Shown here: in pieces, positions 1-8,024 of the stretch
Layout: each line of letters opens with the position of its first letter
Position numbering within the stretch: position 1 is the first letter of the stretch
Source: Maritimibacter sp.
Lineage (GTDB): Bacteria > Pseudomonadota > Alphaproteobacteria > Rhodobacterales > Rhodobacteraceae
Assembly (NCBI GenBank): GCA_002701395.1
Contig: NZVC01000041.1
Coordinates: 1 to 37,100 of the forward strand
Length of the DNA stretch: 37,100 nucleotides
Direction: 5' to 3'
The notes under the pieces: generated by a model
What the model saw: only the letters and a program-made list of their open reading frames with translations
What the model was told of the DNA's origin: nothing
Databases searched by the model: none
Translations under genes and position numbers: made by a program

Positions 1-1
1 G

Positions 2-2653
2 GGGTCGGGGGAGGGGGCAGCCACCCCACCCCAAACCACCGTCCGCTCCACCTGCGCCTACTGCGGCGTCGGCTGCGGCGTGCTGCTGACCCCGGACGGA
101 CAGGGCGGCATCACCGTCAAGGGCGATCCGGACCACCCCGCCAACCGGGGGCGTCTGTGTTCCAAGGGTCTTGCGCTGGACGAAACGGTCGGCCTTGACG
201 ACCGGCTGCTCGTCCCGCGCGTGAACGGCGCGGACACCGACTGGGACAGCGCGCTGGACCTTGTCGCCACCCGGTTCAGCGACACCATCGCCCGGCACGG
301 CCCCGACAGCGTCGCCTTCTACGTCTCGGGCCAGTTGCTGACCGAGGATTACTACGTCGCCAACAAGCTGATGAAAGGCTTCATCGGCTCGGGCAACATC
401 GACACCAACTCGCGGCTGTGCATGGCCTCGACCGTCGCCGGTCAGCGCCGCGCCTTCGGCACCGACACCGTGCCCGGCACCTATGACGACATCGAGGAGG
501 CGGACCTGATCGTACTGGTCGGCTCCAACCTCGCGTGGTGCCACCCGGTGCTGTACCAACGCGTGATCGCGGCGCGAAAACAGCGCCCGCACATGAAGAT
601 CGCCGTGGTCGACCCGCGCCGCACCGCGTCCTGCGACAGCGCCGACATCCATCTTCAGCTCGAATCCGGCACCGACGTCGAACTGTTCAACGGCCTTCTG
701 TCGCGCATTCACCAGATGGGCGCGCTGGACAAAGGCTATATGCGCCATGTCGAGGGCTTCAACGACGCGCTTGCCGCCGCCTCGACCGCGCGACCGGCAG
801 AGATCACCAAGCTGCCGCAGGCGCTGATCGACCGGTTCTATTCCATGTGGATCGGCACAGAGAAGATCGTGACCATCTTCAGCCAGGGCGTGAACCAGTC
901 GTCGTCGGGCGCGGACAAGGTGAACTCGATCTTGAACTGTCACCTTGCCACCGGCCGCATCGGCAAGCCCGGCATGGGACCGTTCAGCGTCACCGGCCAG
1001 CCCAACGCGATGGGCGGGCGCGAGGTCGGCGGGCTGGCCAACATGCTGGCTTGCCATCTGGAAATCGAGAACGCCGACCACCGCCGCGCGGTGCGCGATT
1101 TCTGGAACGCGCCGACCATCGCGACCGCGCCAGGGCTGAAGGCCGTCGACATGTTCCGCGCCGTGGGCGACGGGCGCATCAAGGCGCTGTGGATCATCCA
1201 CACCAACCCCGCCGTGTCGATGCCGGACGCCGACGCGGTGCGCGACGCGATCAAGGGCTGCGATTTCGTGGTGGTCAGCGACATCACCGCGCAGAACGAC
1301 ACGGCACGGCTGGCGCATGTGCTGCTGCCCGCCGCCGCGTGGGGCGAGAAGGACGGCACCGTCACCAACTCGGACCGCACCATCAGCCGCCAGCGCGCCA
1401 TCCTGCCGGTACCGGGACAGGCACGGCCCGACTGGGACATCCTTGCCGAGGTCGGGCGCCGCATGGGCTGGCGGCAGGCCTTCGATTATTCGACGCCGGT
1501 CGAGATCTTCCGCGAATACGCCGGGCTCAGCCAAGTGGCCGGGATCTTCGGGCGCGACTTCGACATCTCGGCGGCAACGCGGATGCGCGACATCGACTAT
1601 GACGCGATGGAACCGTTCCGCTGGCCGCTGACCGCCACGCGTCAGGGGGGACGGTTCTTCGCGGACGGGCAGTTCTATACCCCCGACGGCAAGGCGCGGA
1701 TGCTGCCGCTGAACTACCGCCCGCCGGAATCCAAACGCGGGCGCCGCTTCCCTTATCGCCTGAACACGGGCCGGGTGCGGGACCAGTGGCACACGATGAC
1801 GCGCACCGCGAAGTCGCCGCGCCTGTCCGCCCACCTGCCGGAACCGTTCTGCGAGATCCACCCGGACGACGCCGCCGACCTGGGGCTGGCGCCTGCCGAT
1901 CTGGTCGAACTGACCAGCACGCAGGGCCGCGCGATCCTTCGGGTCGTGGTCACCGACAAGGTCCGCCCGGGTGAAGTCTTCGCGCCGATGCACTGGACCG
2001 GCGAGACCGCGCCCTCGGCCCGGATCGACGCGCTGGTGGCAGCCGTCACCGACCCGGTGTCGGGACAGCCGGAAAGCAAGGCCTCGGTCGTGGCGATGAA
2101 GAAGTTCAAGGCCGCATGGTACGGCTTCGCGGTCAGCGCAGGCGACATGGCGCCCGACGCCGACTATTGGGCCCGCGCCCGCACCCGCAACGGCTGGCGC
2201 GCGGAACTGGCGGGGCGCGAGGCACCGGCGGACTGGGAGGCATGGGCCCGCAAGCTGTTCGGCAGCGACGCCACGGTGCAGGCGGTCAGCGACGCGGGCC
2301 GGGGCATTCACCGGCTGGCCTTCCACGAGGGCGACCGGCTGGTCGCGGCGCTGTTCATCGCACCGGAACCCGTGGGGCTGATGCGCGACTATGTCGCCGG
2401 GCTGCCGGGTACCGATGCGCCCGGCGCGATCTCGGGGCGCGCGCCCGCCGACCGGCCCGACCCCGGCCCGGTGCTGTGTTCGTGCTTCAACGTCGGGGTG
2501 AACACGATCCTGACCGCGATCGAACAGCAGGGCCTGTGCACGGTCGAAGCCGTCGGCGCCGCGCTTCAGGCGGGGACGAACTGCGGCTCTTGCCGGCCGG
2601 AAATCGCCACGCTACTGCGGAAGGCAGCCCTGCCCCCCAAAGCCGCGGAGTGA
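2..2653 (+). CDS. nasA: Assimilatory nitrate reductase catalytic subunit (5' end off window)
   Basis: Molybdenum bis-MGD enzyme that reduces nitrate to nitrite in the cytoplasm for nitrogen assimilation. The open frame runs to the left edge without an in-frame start, so the gene is 5'-truncated by the window. The GTG at 80 cannot be the true start because the [4Fe-4S] ligands CAYCGVGC are encoded before it (53-76) and the fourth ligand follows in GRLCSKG near 158. The molybdopterin oxidoreductase body and the C-terminal molydopterin-binding domain follow (about 1740-2110). A C-terminal BFD-like [2Fe-2S] domain is visible at about 2470-2620, with CSC then CGSC ligands. That domain is typical of Klebsiella-type NasA and absent from periplasmic NapA. 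Electrons would come from a NAD(P)H or ferredoxin partner encoded upstream, outside the window. The next gene starts 19 bp downstream and is probably co-transcribed. Confidence 0.93.
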   Translation, partial: GSGEGAATPPQTTVRSTCAYCGVGCGVLLTPDGQGGITVKGDPDHPANRGRLCSKGLALDETVGLDDRLLVPRVNGADTDWDSALDLVATRFSDTIARHGPDSVAFYVSGQLLTEDYYVANKLMKGFIGSGNIDTNSRLCMASTVAGQRRAFGTDTVPGTYDDIEEADLIVLVGSNLAWCHPVLYQRVIAARKQRPHMKIAVVDPRRTASCDSADIHLQLESGTDVELFNGLLSRIHQMGALDKGYMRHVEGFNDALAAASTARPAEITKLPQALIDRFYSMWIGTEKIVTIFSQGVNQSSSGADKVNSILNCHLATGRIGKPGMGPFSVTGQPNAMGGREVGGLANMLACHLEIENADHRRAVRDFWNAPTIATAPGLKAVDMFRAVGDGRIKALWIIHTNPAVSMPDADAVRDAIKGCDFVVVSDITAQNDTARLAHVLLPAAAWGEKDGTVTNSDRTISRQRAILPVPGQARPDWDILAEVGRRMGWRQAFDYSTPVEIFREYAGLSQVAGIFGRDFDISAATRMRDIDYDAMEPFRWPLTATRQGGRFFADGQFYTPDGKARMLPLNYRPPESKRGRRFPYRLNTGRVRDQWHTMTRTAKSPRLSAHLPEPFCEIHPDDAADLGLAPADLVELTSTQGRAILRVVVTDKVRPGEVFAPMHWTGETAPSARIDALVAAVTDPVSGQPESKASVVAMKKFKAAWYGFAVSAGDMAPDADYWARARTRNGWRAELAGREAPADWEAWARKLFGSDATVQAVSDAGRGIHRLAFHEGDRLVAALFIAPEPVGLMRDYVAGLPGTDAPGAISGRAPADRPDPGPVLCSCFNVGVNTILTAIEQQGLCTVEAVGAALQAGTNCGSCRPEIATLLRKAALPPKAAE

Positions 2654-2672
2654 TCCCGCCGATGAAGCCCTG

Positions 2673-3638
2673 ATGAGCATCGCACCCTACGTCCGCATCC
2701 TTGGCCGGGGTCCCGGCCGGTCCCGGTCGCTGACACGGCAAGAGGCGTTCGAGGCGCTGTCGCTGGTCCTGACCGGCGAGGCCGCCCCCGAAGCGGTCGG
2801 CGCGATGCTGATGCTGATGCGGATGAAGGGCGAGGTTCCCGAAGAGATCGCGGGCTTCGCGGACGCGGCCCGCGCGGCGCTGCCGTCCCTGCCCGTCCCC
2901 GCGCTGGACTGGCCCAGCTATGCCGCCGGACGGACACGAGGTCTGCCGTGGTTCCTGCTGTCGGCGCGGCTTGTCGCCTCGGCCGGCTACCCGGTGCTGA
3001 TGCACGGGTGGAACTCGCACCAGTCGGACCATGCCTCGGTTCGCGATGCGCTTCCGCTGCTTGGCATCCCCGTCGCGCCAACGGCAGAGACGGTCGTGTC
3101 CGCGCTGGACGGCACCGGCATCGGATACATGCCGCTAGAGGCGTTCTCGCCAAGGATGCTGGAGCTTTTGCGGCTGCGCGACCACCTTGGGCTGCGGTCT
3201 TGCATCAACACGGTGCTGCGCGTGCTGAACCCCGGCGGCGCGACGGCCTCGGTGCAGGGCGTGTTCCACCCGCCCTATCGCGAGTTGCAGCAGGATGCCG
3301 GTGCACTGCTGGGCCTGCCCGCGCTGACGGTGATTAAGGGCGGCGGCGGCGAGTTCGAGCGGAATCCGGCGAAGGCCGTCGCGGGCTACGGGCTGCGCGG
3401 CGGCACCGCATGGGAGCAAAGCTGGCCCGAGATGATCGACGAGACGCGGCGGCTGAACGACGGCGAGACCGACCCGGCGCGGCTGGTCGCGCTGTGGGAG
3501 GGGCGGTTGGACGACCCGTTCTCGGAGGCGATCGTCGTGGGCACCGCCGCGCTGGCGCTGGACACGCTGGGCGTGGCCGGGGCGGACGCGGCGGCGCGGG
3601 CGCTGTGGGACGGGCGGAACCGGGCGCTGGCGGCCTGA
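2673..3638 (+). CDS. TrpD-like glycosyltransferase-family protein (YbiB/TrpD2 type)
   Basis: A 321-residue protein with the fold signature of anthranilate phosphoribosyltransferase: an N-terminal helical domain (about 1-75, rich in ML/MLM leucine-methionine helices) and an alpha/beta nucleoside-phosphorylase-like domain with a HGWNSHQSDHAS loop and a glycine-rich KGGGGEFERNP segment. It is not a convincing TrpD, because the PRPP/anthranilate GTGGD-type loop and the trp gene context are missing. The related TrpD2/YbiB proteins bind nucleic acid and have no proven enzyme activity. It follows nasA by 19 bp, so it is probably the last gene of the nitrate assimilation operon. The ATG at 2673 overlaps a TGATG string and has a weak ribosome site, suggesting coupling to upstream translation. 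The role in nitrate metabolism is unknown. Confidence 0.8.
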   Translation: MSIAPYVRILGRGPGRSRSLTRQEAFEALSLVLTGEAAPEAVGAMLMLMRMKGEVPEEIAGFADAARAALPSLPVPALDWPSYAAGRTRGLPWFLLSARLVASAGYPVLMHGWNSHQSDHASVRDALPLLGIPVAPTAETVVSALDGTGIGYMPLEAFSPRMLELLRLRDHLGLRSCINTVLRVLNPGGATASVQGVFHPPYRELQQDAGALLGLPALTVIKGGGGEFERNPAKAVAGYGLRGGTAWEQSWPEMIDETRRLNDGETDPARLVALWEGRLDDPFSEAIVVGTAALALDTLGVAGADAAARALWDGRNRALAA

Positions 3639-3656
3639 CGCACGTTTTCGCGGCCC

Positions 3657-3733
3657 TTGGCGGGGCTGCGCAAAGGGGGCTCTGCCCCCGCCGCTGCGCG
3701 GCTCCCCCGAGGTATTTTCAAAGAGAAGAAGCA
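3657..3733. repeat. GC-rich palindromic intergenic repeat of Rhodobacteraceae type
   Basis: The gap between the TrpD-like gene and DUF484 contains two adjacent perfect hairpins: GGGGGC-TCT-GCCCCC (3675-3689) and GCCGC-TGC-GCGGC (3690-3702). They are followed by CCCCCGAGGTATTTTC and a purine tail, AAAGAGAAGAAGC. From memory, this architecture (GC hairpin, then a gaggtatttt string, then a gaagaag tail) recurs between genes in many Roseobacter genomes. Only one full copy is seen in this window. It may also terminate or stabilise the nasA transcript. The rest of the gap (3734-3907) is GC-rich with no gene that I can support. Confidence 0.55.
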
Positions 3734-3907
3734 GGTTCGCCGGTGCTGTCGGGGGTTTTTGCGCCTGTGTCCCGGCGGCCACCCCGGCGGCGGAAGCCGG
3801 GTTCGGCGGGGAAATATCTGGACGGGTGCATCCGCGAGGGGGCAAAATCCTTACCAGAAAAACCATCCGGCACCCTCGAAGGCGCCGGGAGCAGAGACGA
3901 GGCAGGC

Positions 3908-4618
3908 ATGTCGAGCGAAAACGCCGCGATCCCCGGGGATCTGCGGACCAAGATCATTTCCGAGCCCGAAGTCATCCTGGAAGACCGCGATCTGATGCGC
4001 GCGCTGATTGCCGCGAACGAGAAGATCATGGGTGGCAACATCGTGGACCTTCGCGGCATCGCGATGGAGCGGCTCGAGTCGCGGTTGGAGCGGCTGGAAG
4101 AAACCCACCGCCACGTCATCGCGGCGGCGTACGAGAACCTTGCGGGGACCAACATGATCCACCGCGCGGTTCTGAAGATGCTGGACCCGACCGGGTTCGA
4201 CGATTTCCTGAAGAACCTTACCACCGAGATTTCCGACATCCTGCGGCTGGACGCGCTGCGGCTGGTGCTGGAATCGCCGGTGGCCAACGAGGATCCCGCC
4301 GCGCGCGGGCTTGGCGACACGCTGCTGGTGGTCGATCCGGGCTTTGTCGAGGCCTACCTGACCCAAGGCCGCAACGTGCCGGTGCGGCAGGTCACGCTGC
4401 GGCAGGTGCAGCCCGAAAGCGACACGATCTATGGCGAGCGGTCGGACTGGATCCGGTCCGAGGCCTGCCTGCGGCTTGATTTCGGCAAGGGCCGCCTGCC
4501 GGGGATGCTGGTGCTGGGGGCGGAAGATCCGCACCAGTTCAAGCCGACGCAGGGCACCGACCTGCTGACCTTCTTCGCGGGCGTGTTCGAGCGCGCCATG
4601 CGCCGCTGGCTGGCGTGA
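3908..4618 (+). CDS. DUF484 family protein
   Basis: A 236-residue cytoplasmic protein of the DUF484 family, a GAF-like fold of unknown function that is commonly encoded directly before xerC in Proteobacteria. The N-terminal third is helical and charged (LMRALIAANEKI, then a coiled region with ERLESRLERLEE), and the C-terminal half is a mixed alpha/beta GAF-like domain ending in FFAGVFERAMRRWLA. The open frame extends far upstream, but the segment before 3908 is low-complexity and crosses the intergenic repeat, so the ATG at 3908 (MSSENAAIPG) is chosen. The stop overlaps the xerC GTG start in a GTGA tetranucleotide, indicating translational coupling. Function is not established. Confidence 0.86.
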   Translation: MSSENAAIPGDLRTKIISEPEVILEDRDLMRALIAANEKIMGGNIVDLRGIAMERLESRLERLEETHRHVIAAAYENLAGTNMIHRAVLKMLDPTGFDDFLKNLTTEISDILRLDALRLVLESPVANEDPAARGLGDTLLVVDPGFVEAYLTQGRNVPVRQVTLRQVQPESDTIYGERSDWIRSEACLRLDFGKGRLPGMLVLGAEDPHQFKPTQGTDLLTFFAGVFERAMRRWLA

Positions 4619-5559
4619 GCGGAACCGCGACGGAAGACACCCTTGCCCTGTCACCGGCCCTGCGCGAGGCGCTGGCCCGGTGGCTGGAGCAGCTGAAGGC
4701 GCTGGACGACGCCTCGGACAACACGATCACCGCCTACGGGCGCGACGTGCGCGGGTTCCTTGCGTTCCTCGCCCACCATCGCGGCGGCGCGATGGGGACC
4801 GGCGCGCTGGCCGAGGTCACCGTGTCCGACATGCGGGCGTGGATGGCGCGCGAACGGGCGGATGGGCTGGCCGCGCGGTCGCTGGCGCGGGCGCTGTCGG
4901 CGGTGAAGACCTTTACCGCATGGGCGGCAGAGCGCGAAGGCTTCGACGCCACGGCGATCCTGTCGGCGCGCACGCCGAAGTACCAGCGCAGGCTGCCGCG
5001 CCCCCTGACCCCGGACGCCGCGCGCGACATGATCGACACCGTCGAATTGCAGGCGCAGAAGGACTGGGTCGCCGCCCGCGACGTGGCGATCGTGACGCTG
5101 CTGTACGGCTGCGGGCTGCGGATTTCGGAAGGGCTGGGCCTGACCGGCGCCGAGGCACCGCTGCCCGAGGTGCTGCGCATCCGCGGCAAGGGCGGCAAGG
5201 AGCGGCTGGTGCCGGTGATCCCAGCCGCGCGCCGTGCCGTCGATGCCTATCTGCGGGCCTGCCCCTTCCCGGTCGAGCCGGAGGCGCCGCTGTTTCGCGG
5301 CGCGCGGGGCGGACCGGTGAACGCGCGGCTGATCCGCAAGGCGATGCAGCAGGCGCGGATGCAGCTTGGCCTGCCCGCGTCCGTCACGCCCCACGCGCTG
5401 CGACACAGCTTTGCCACGCACCTTTTGTCCGCGGGCGGCGACCTGCGCGCGATCCAAGAGCTTTTGGGTCATGCCTCGCTGTCCACGACGCAGGCCTATA
5501 CCGCCGTCGATCAGGCCCGGCTGATGGATGTCTACGACAAGACACATCCCAAGGCCTGA
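4615..5559 (+). CDS. xerC: Tyrosine site-specific recombinase XerC
   Basis: A 314-residue tyrosine recombinase that with XerD resolves chromosome dimers at dif. An N-terminal SAM-like core-binding domain (about 12-105) is followed by the catalytic domain. The full active-site set is visible: Arg169 in GCGLRISEG, Lys192 in RGKGGKERL, His260 and Arg263 in TPHALRHSFATHLL, His286 in LLGHASLSTTQ and the nucleophile Tyr295 in QAYTAVD. Start is GTG, overlapping the DUF484 stop. Length and the DUF484 neighbour favour the housekeeping XerC over an integrase of a mobile element; no att-like repeats or phage genes are nearby and no dif-like 28-mer was seen. Confidence 0.93.
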   Translation: MSGTATEDTLALSPALREALARWLEQLKALDDASDNTITAYGRDVRGFLAFLAHHRGGAMGTGALAEVTVSDMRAWMARERADGLAARSLARALSAVKTFTAWAAEREGFDATAILSARTPKYQRRLPRPLTPDAARDMIDTVELQAQKDWVAARDVAIVTLLYGCGLRISEGLGLTGAEAPLPEVLRIRGKGGKERLVPVIPAARRAVDAYLRACPFPVEPEAPLFRGARGGPVNARLIRKAMQQARMQLGLPASVTPHALRHSFATHLLSAGGDLRAIQELLGHASLSTTQAYTAVDQARLMDVYDKTHPKA

Positions 5560-5572
5560 GCCCACCTGTTTT

Positions 5573-5602
5573 AAGCCTGTCCGTTCCAAGCCTGTCCGTT
5601 CC
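5573..5602 (+). repeat. 15-bp perfect tandem duplication
   Basis: The unit AAGCCTGTCCGTTCC occurs twice head to tail (5573-5587 and 5588-5602) in the 57-bp gap between xerC and the acetyltransferase gene. It ends 14 bp before the next start codon. It looks like a recent replication-slippage duplication; no function is apparent. Confidence 0.85.
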
Positions 5603-5616
5603 GAGACCGCACCGCG

Positions 5617-6159
5617 ATGATCCCCGTTCTTGAAACCTCTCGTCTTGTGCTTCGCGGCCACCGGCCCGACGATTTCGACGCGTCGGCCGCGATGTGGGCC
5701 GACCCGGCGGTGGTGCGGTTCATTCAAGGCACGCCGCAGACCGCCGAGCAAAGCTGGCAGAGGTTCCTGCGCTATGCCGGGCACTGGGCGATGGTGGGCT
5801 ATGGCTATTGGGTGGTCGCGGCGAAGGACGATGGCCGGTTCATGGGCGAGGTCGGGTTCGCCGACTATCGCCGCGCGCTGTCGGTGGATGTTACCGGCAT
5901 CCCCGAGGCGGGCTGGGTGCTGGCCTCGCACGCCCACGGGCAGGGACTGGCGGTCGAGGCGATGACCGCCGCGCTAAGCTGGGTCGACGCGCGGTTTCCC
6001 CGGACCTTCGCCTTGTTCGATCCGGCCCATGCCGCGTCGATGCGGGTGGCGGGCAAGCTGGGCTTCGCCGACCCGCGGGAGATCGACTTCGACGGCGCAC
6101 CGGCGGTAACGCTGTGGCGGGACCGGCCGGAACCGCCGTCAGGCGCCGCCGCGCCATAA
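5617..6159 (+). CDS. GNAT family N-acetyltransferase (RimJ/RimL-like)
   Basis: A 180-residue acetyl-CoA-dependent N-acetyltransferase of the Acetyltransf_3 type. The N-terminus ETSRLVLRGHRPDDF is the hallmark first strand and helix of RimJ/RimL-like enzymes, GEVGFADYRR is the central beta strand pair, and the acetyl-CoA loop region is represented by HAHGQGLAVEAM (about 108-119). The C-terminal SMRVAGKLGFADP is the conserved last helix-turn. The substrate is unknown; family members acetylate ribosomal proteins, antibiotics or small amines. It sits alone between xerC and pcs on the same strand, with weak ribosome binding sequence. Confidence 0.85.
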   Translation: MIPVLETSRLVLRGHRPDDFDASAAMWADPAVVRFIQGTPQTAEQSWQRFLRYAGHWAMVGYGYWVVAAKDDGRFMGEVGFADYRRALSVDVTGIPEAGWVLASHAHGQGLAVEAMTAALSWVDARFPRTFALFDPAHAASMRVAGKLGFADPREIDFDGAPAVTLWRDRPEPPSGAAAP

Positions 6160-6198
6160 CTGTTTGCGCTGGCTCGCGCGATACGACATGAGGGGCTG

Positions 6199-6891
6199 AT
6201 GACGCTACGGATCAAGGCCATTCTGGTACATATGCTGACCGCCACCGGCGCGGTCTTTGCCATGCTGGCGATGCTTGCCGCTGTCGACGAGCAGTGGGGC
6301 CTGATGTACCTGTGGCTGGTCGTGGCCTTCGCCGTCGACGGGATCGACGGGCCGCTGGCGCGGCGCTATGACGTGAAGAAGAACGCGCCGATCTATGACG
6401 GTGTCCTGATGGACCTGATTATCGACTATCTGACCTACGTGTTCATCCCCGCCTATGCGCTGTTCAAGTCGCACCTTTTGCCGGGCTGGACCGGCTGGCT
6501 GGCGATCATCCTGATCACCTTTGCCAGTGTCGTCTACTTCGCCGATACCCGCATGAAAACGAAGGACAATTCCTTCTCGGGCTTCCCCGGCTGCTGGAAC
6601 ATGGTGGTCGTCGTGCTGTTCGGCCTGCACCCCAGCGAATGGGCGATCCTGTTCATCGTTGTGGTGCTGACGATCGCGATGTTCCTGCCGCTGAAATTCA
6701 TCCACCCGGTCCGGACCGACCGCTGGCGGTCCGTGTCGCTGCCGATGGCCTTGGCGTGGACCTTCTTCGCGGGCTGGGCGGCGTGGGTCAATTTCGACCC
6801 GCAAAGCTGGGCGCACTGGGGGCTGATCGTGACCTCGCTGTACCTCGTGTTCGCCGGGATCGTGCAGCAGATCGTTCCCGCCCGCCGCTAG
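6199..6891 (+). CDS. pcs: Phosphatidylcholine synthase
   Basis: Integral membrane CDP-alcohol phosphatidyltransferase that condenses CDP-diacylglycerol with choline to make phosphatidylcholine in one step. The 230-residue protein carries the Pcs form of the CDP-OH-PT motif: DG-x2-AR at about 51-56 (DGPLARRYDV) followed at the expected distance by G-x3-D-x3-D (GVLMDLIID). The pre-motif aspartate in AVDGIDG is also present. Several hydrophobic membrane segments follow (YVFIPAYALF, WLAIILITFASVVYF, AILFIVVVLTIAMFL, HWGLIVTSLYLVFAGIV). A good ribosome site, GAGGGG, precedes the ATG. Pcs is characteristic of alphaproteobacteria that take up choline. Confidence 0.94.
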   Translation: MTLRIKAILVHMLTATGAVFAMLAMLAAVDEQWGLMYLWLVVAFAVDGIDGPLARRYDVKKNAPIYDGVLMDLIIDYLTYVFIPAYALFKSHLLPGWTGWLAIILITFASVVYFADTRMKTKDNSFSGFPGCWNMVVVVLFGLHPSEWAILFIVVVLTIAMFLPLKFIHPVRTDRWRSVSLPMALAWTFFAGWAAWVNFDPQSWAHWGLIVTSLYLVFAGIVQQIVPARR

Positions 6892-6926
6892 GCACCCTTC
6901 CCCGTCCGGGCGAGTTTTAGCCACAA

Positions 6927-7946
6927 TCAAGCGACGCGGCGCACCGTTGCGGCAAGTCGCGGTGCGCTGACGCGCGGCAGATCCATCTCGGCCACGACGC
7001 GCGGCTCACGTTCGGCGGCGTTGTCGAACCCGTCCGCCGCGCGCTGGTCAAGATAGGTTTCGGCGGCGGCGCCTTCGGCGAGGATCAGTTCGTGGCGGTC
7101 CGTTTCGACATGGTAGTAGGTGAACGCATCACCCGCCGGTTCGCGCACGACGCCACGGCCATCTATCAGCGCACCGGCGGTCACAAGGCAGCCGTCCAGC
7201 GCCAGAGCGTGGTCCTGCGACAGGCGCAGGTCGCGCCGGGGCAGACCGCCGCCCAGCGCACCGGCGCGGATGCGAACGGGCGCGGTGCCGGGCTGTGTTC
7301 GGGGGTCCACCCTGCGGCGGCCCAGCCAGCGAACACGCGTTTCCGCACCGTCGGCGGTCAGCACACGGTCGCCGGGGCGCAGCGCCTCGACGGCGACGGG
7401 ACCGGTGGGCGTGTCGATCCGGGTGCCTTCGCAGAAGCACAGGACGAAGATCAGGCCGTTGCCGCTGAGACCGTTGAAGACGATGGTGTCCGGCCCCGGC
7501 CCAGTGCTGCGGAAGCTGACATAATCGACCGGGCGTGACGGGTCGTTCCAGCTAAGCGCGCCGTTGGCGTCCAGCGCGGTGATCGTGGTCGTGGTCAGGA
7601 AGCTGCCGAAGGTGTCGGTCATCCGAACCACCCATGTGCCCGTCACGTCGCCCCAGCTGAACACCACCGGCGCGCCGGCTGTGCCGGTCATTGCGTGGAA
7701 GCTGGGGCTGGCCGTCGGGGCGAAGAACAGGCCGAAACCGTCGTTGTCGTCGCCGCCGTCGCTGACCAGAAGCGGCGCGTCGGGAAAATCACCGTTGCCG
7801 AAGCGGACAAGCTGGCTGCCGCCCGCGATGGACCCGGTGACGGTAAAGGTGACGCCGTCGGCGACATTGTCGGCCCGTGGCGCGCCAGAGCCCGAGTAGG
7901 TGACCGCACTGGCGGCAAGATCGAGGAAGTCGAAGGACACCGGCAT
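6927..7946 (-). CDS. Hint (Hedgehog/intein) domain-containing protein
   Basis: A 339-residue protein. Residues 1-165 form an acidic, Gly/Thr/Ser-rich, beta-rich module with no family I recognise (GGDDNDGFGLFF, TDTFGSFLTTTTI). From Cys170 a Hint_2-type self-processing domain begins with CFCEGTRI, followed by the strand pattern PTGPVAVEALRPGDRVLTADG and SQDHALALDG. The candidate nucleophile is the Cys at the domain start, with His in the SQDHAL block. No intein C-terminal HN or splicing residue is seen, so cleavage rather than splicing is expected if it is active. Family knowledge: such Hint proteins are numerous in Rhodobacteraceae and are thought to be secreted, often without a classical signal peptide, as here. 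The gene is monocistronic and convergent with pcs. Confidence 0.85.
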   Translation of the reverse strand: MPVSFDFLDLAASAVTYSGSGAPRADNVADGVTFTVTGSIAGGSQLVRFGNGDFPDAPLLVSDGGDDNDGFGLFFAPTASPSFHAMTGTAGAPVVFSWGDVTGTWVVRMTDTFGSFLTTTTITALDANGALSWNDPSRPVDYVSFRSTGPGPDTIVFNGLSGNGLIFVLCFCEGTRIDTPTGPVAVEALRPGDRVLTADGAETRVRWLGRRRVDPRTQPGTAPVRIRAGALGGGLPRRDLRLSQDHALALDGCLVTAGALIDGRGVVREPAGDAFTYYHVETDRHELILAEGAAAETYLDQRAADGFDNAAEREPRVVAEMDLPRVSAPRLAATVRRVA

Positions 7947-7984
7947 TGCCGAACCTGCCTTTCCATTTCACCCCTAGCCACGGT

Positions 7985-8002
7985 GGCGGGGCGGACCCCG
8001 CC
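7985..8002 (-). terminator. GC-rich hairpin after the methyltransferase gene
   Basis: Perfect 7-bp stem GGCGGGG / CCCCGCC with a 4-nt loop, 22 bp past the stop of the - strand methyltransferase gene and before the Hint gene start. There is no U-tract, so it may be a weak or Rho-assisted terminator, or a leader structure of the Hint mRNA. Confidence 0.4.
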
Positions 8003-8024
8003 TGTCAATCCGCGTGGGCCGGGT

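Noticed and set aside
80..82. GTG at 80 as the nasA start
   Set aside because: Three [4Fe-4S] cysteine ligands are encoded upstream of it in the same frame, so the gene starts beyond the left edge.
2673..3638. True anthranilate phosphoribosyltransferase (trpD)
   Set aside because: The glycine-rich PRPP loop of TrpD is not present in normal form and no trp genes are nearby.
4615..5559. Integrase of a mobile element
   Set aside because: The DUF484 neighbour, XerC-like length and lack of att repeats, phage genes or tRNA point to housekeeping XerC.
4651..5937. 428-codon - strand open frame opposite xerC
   Set aside because: Antisense shadow; the + strand frame carries the complete tyrosine-recombinase active site.
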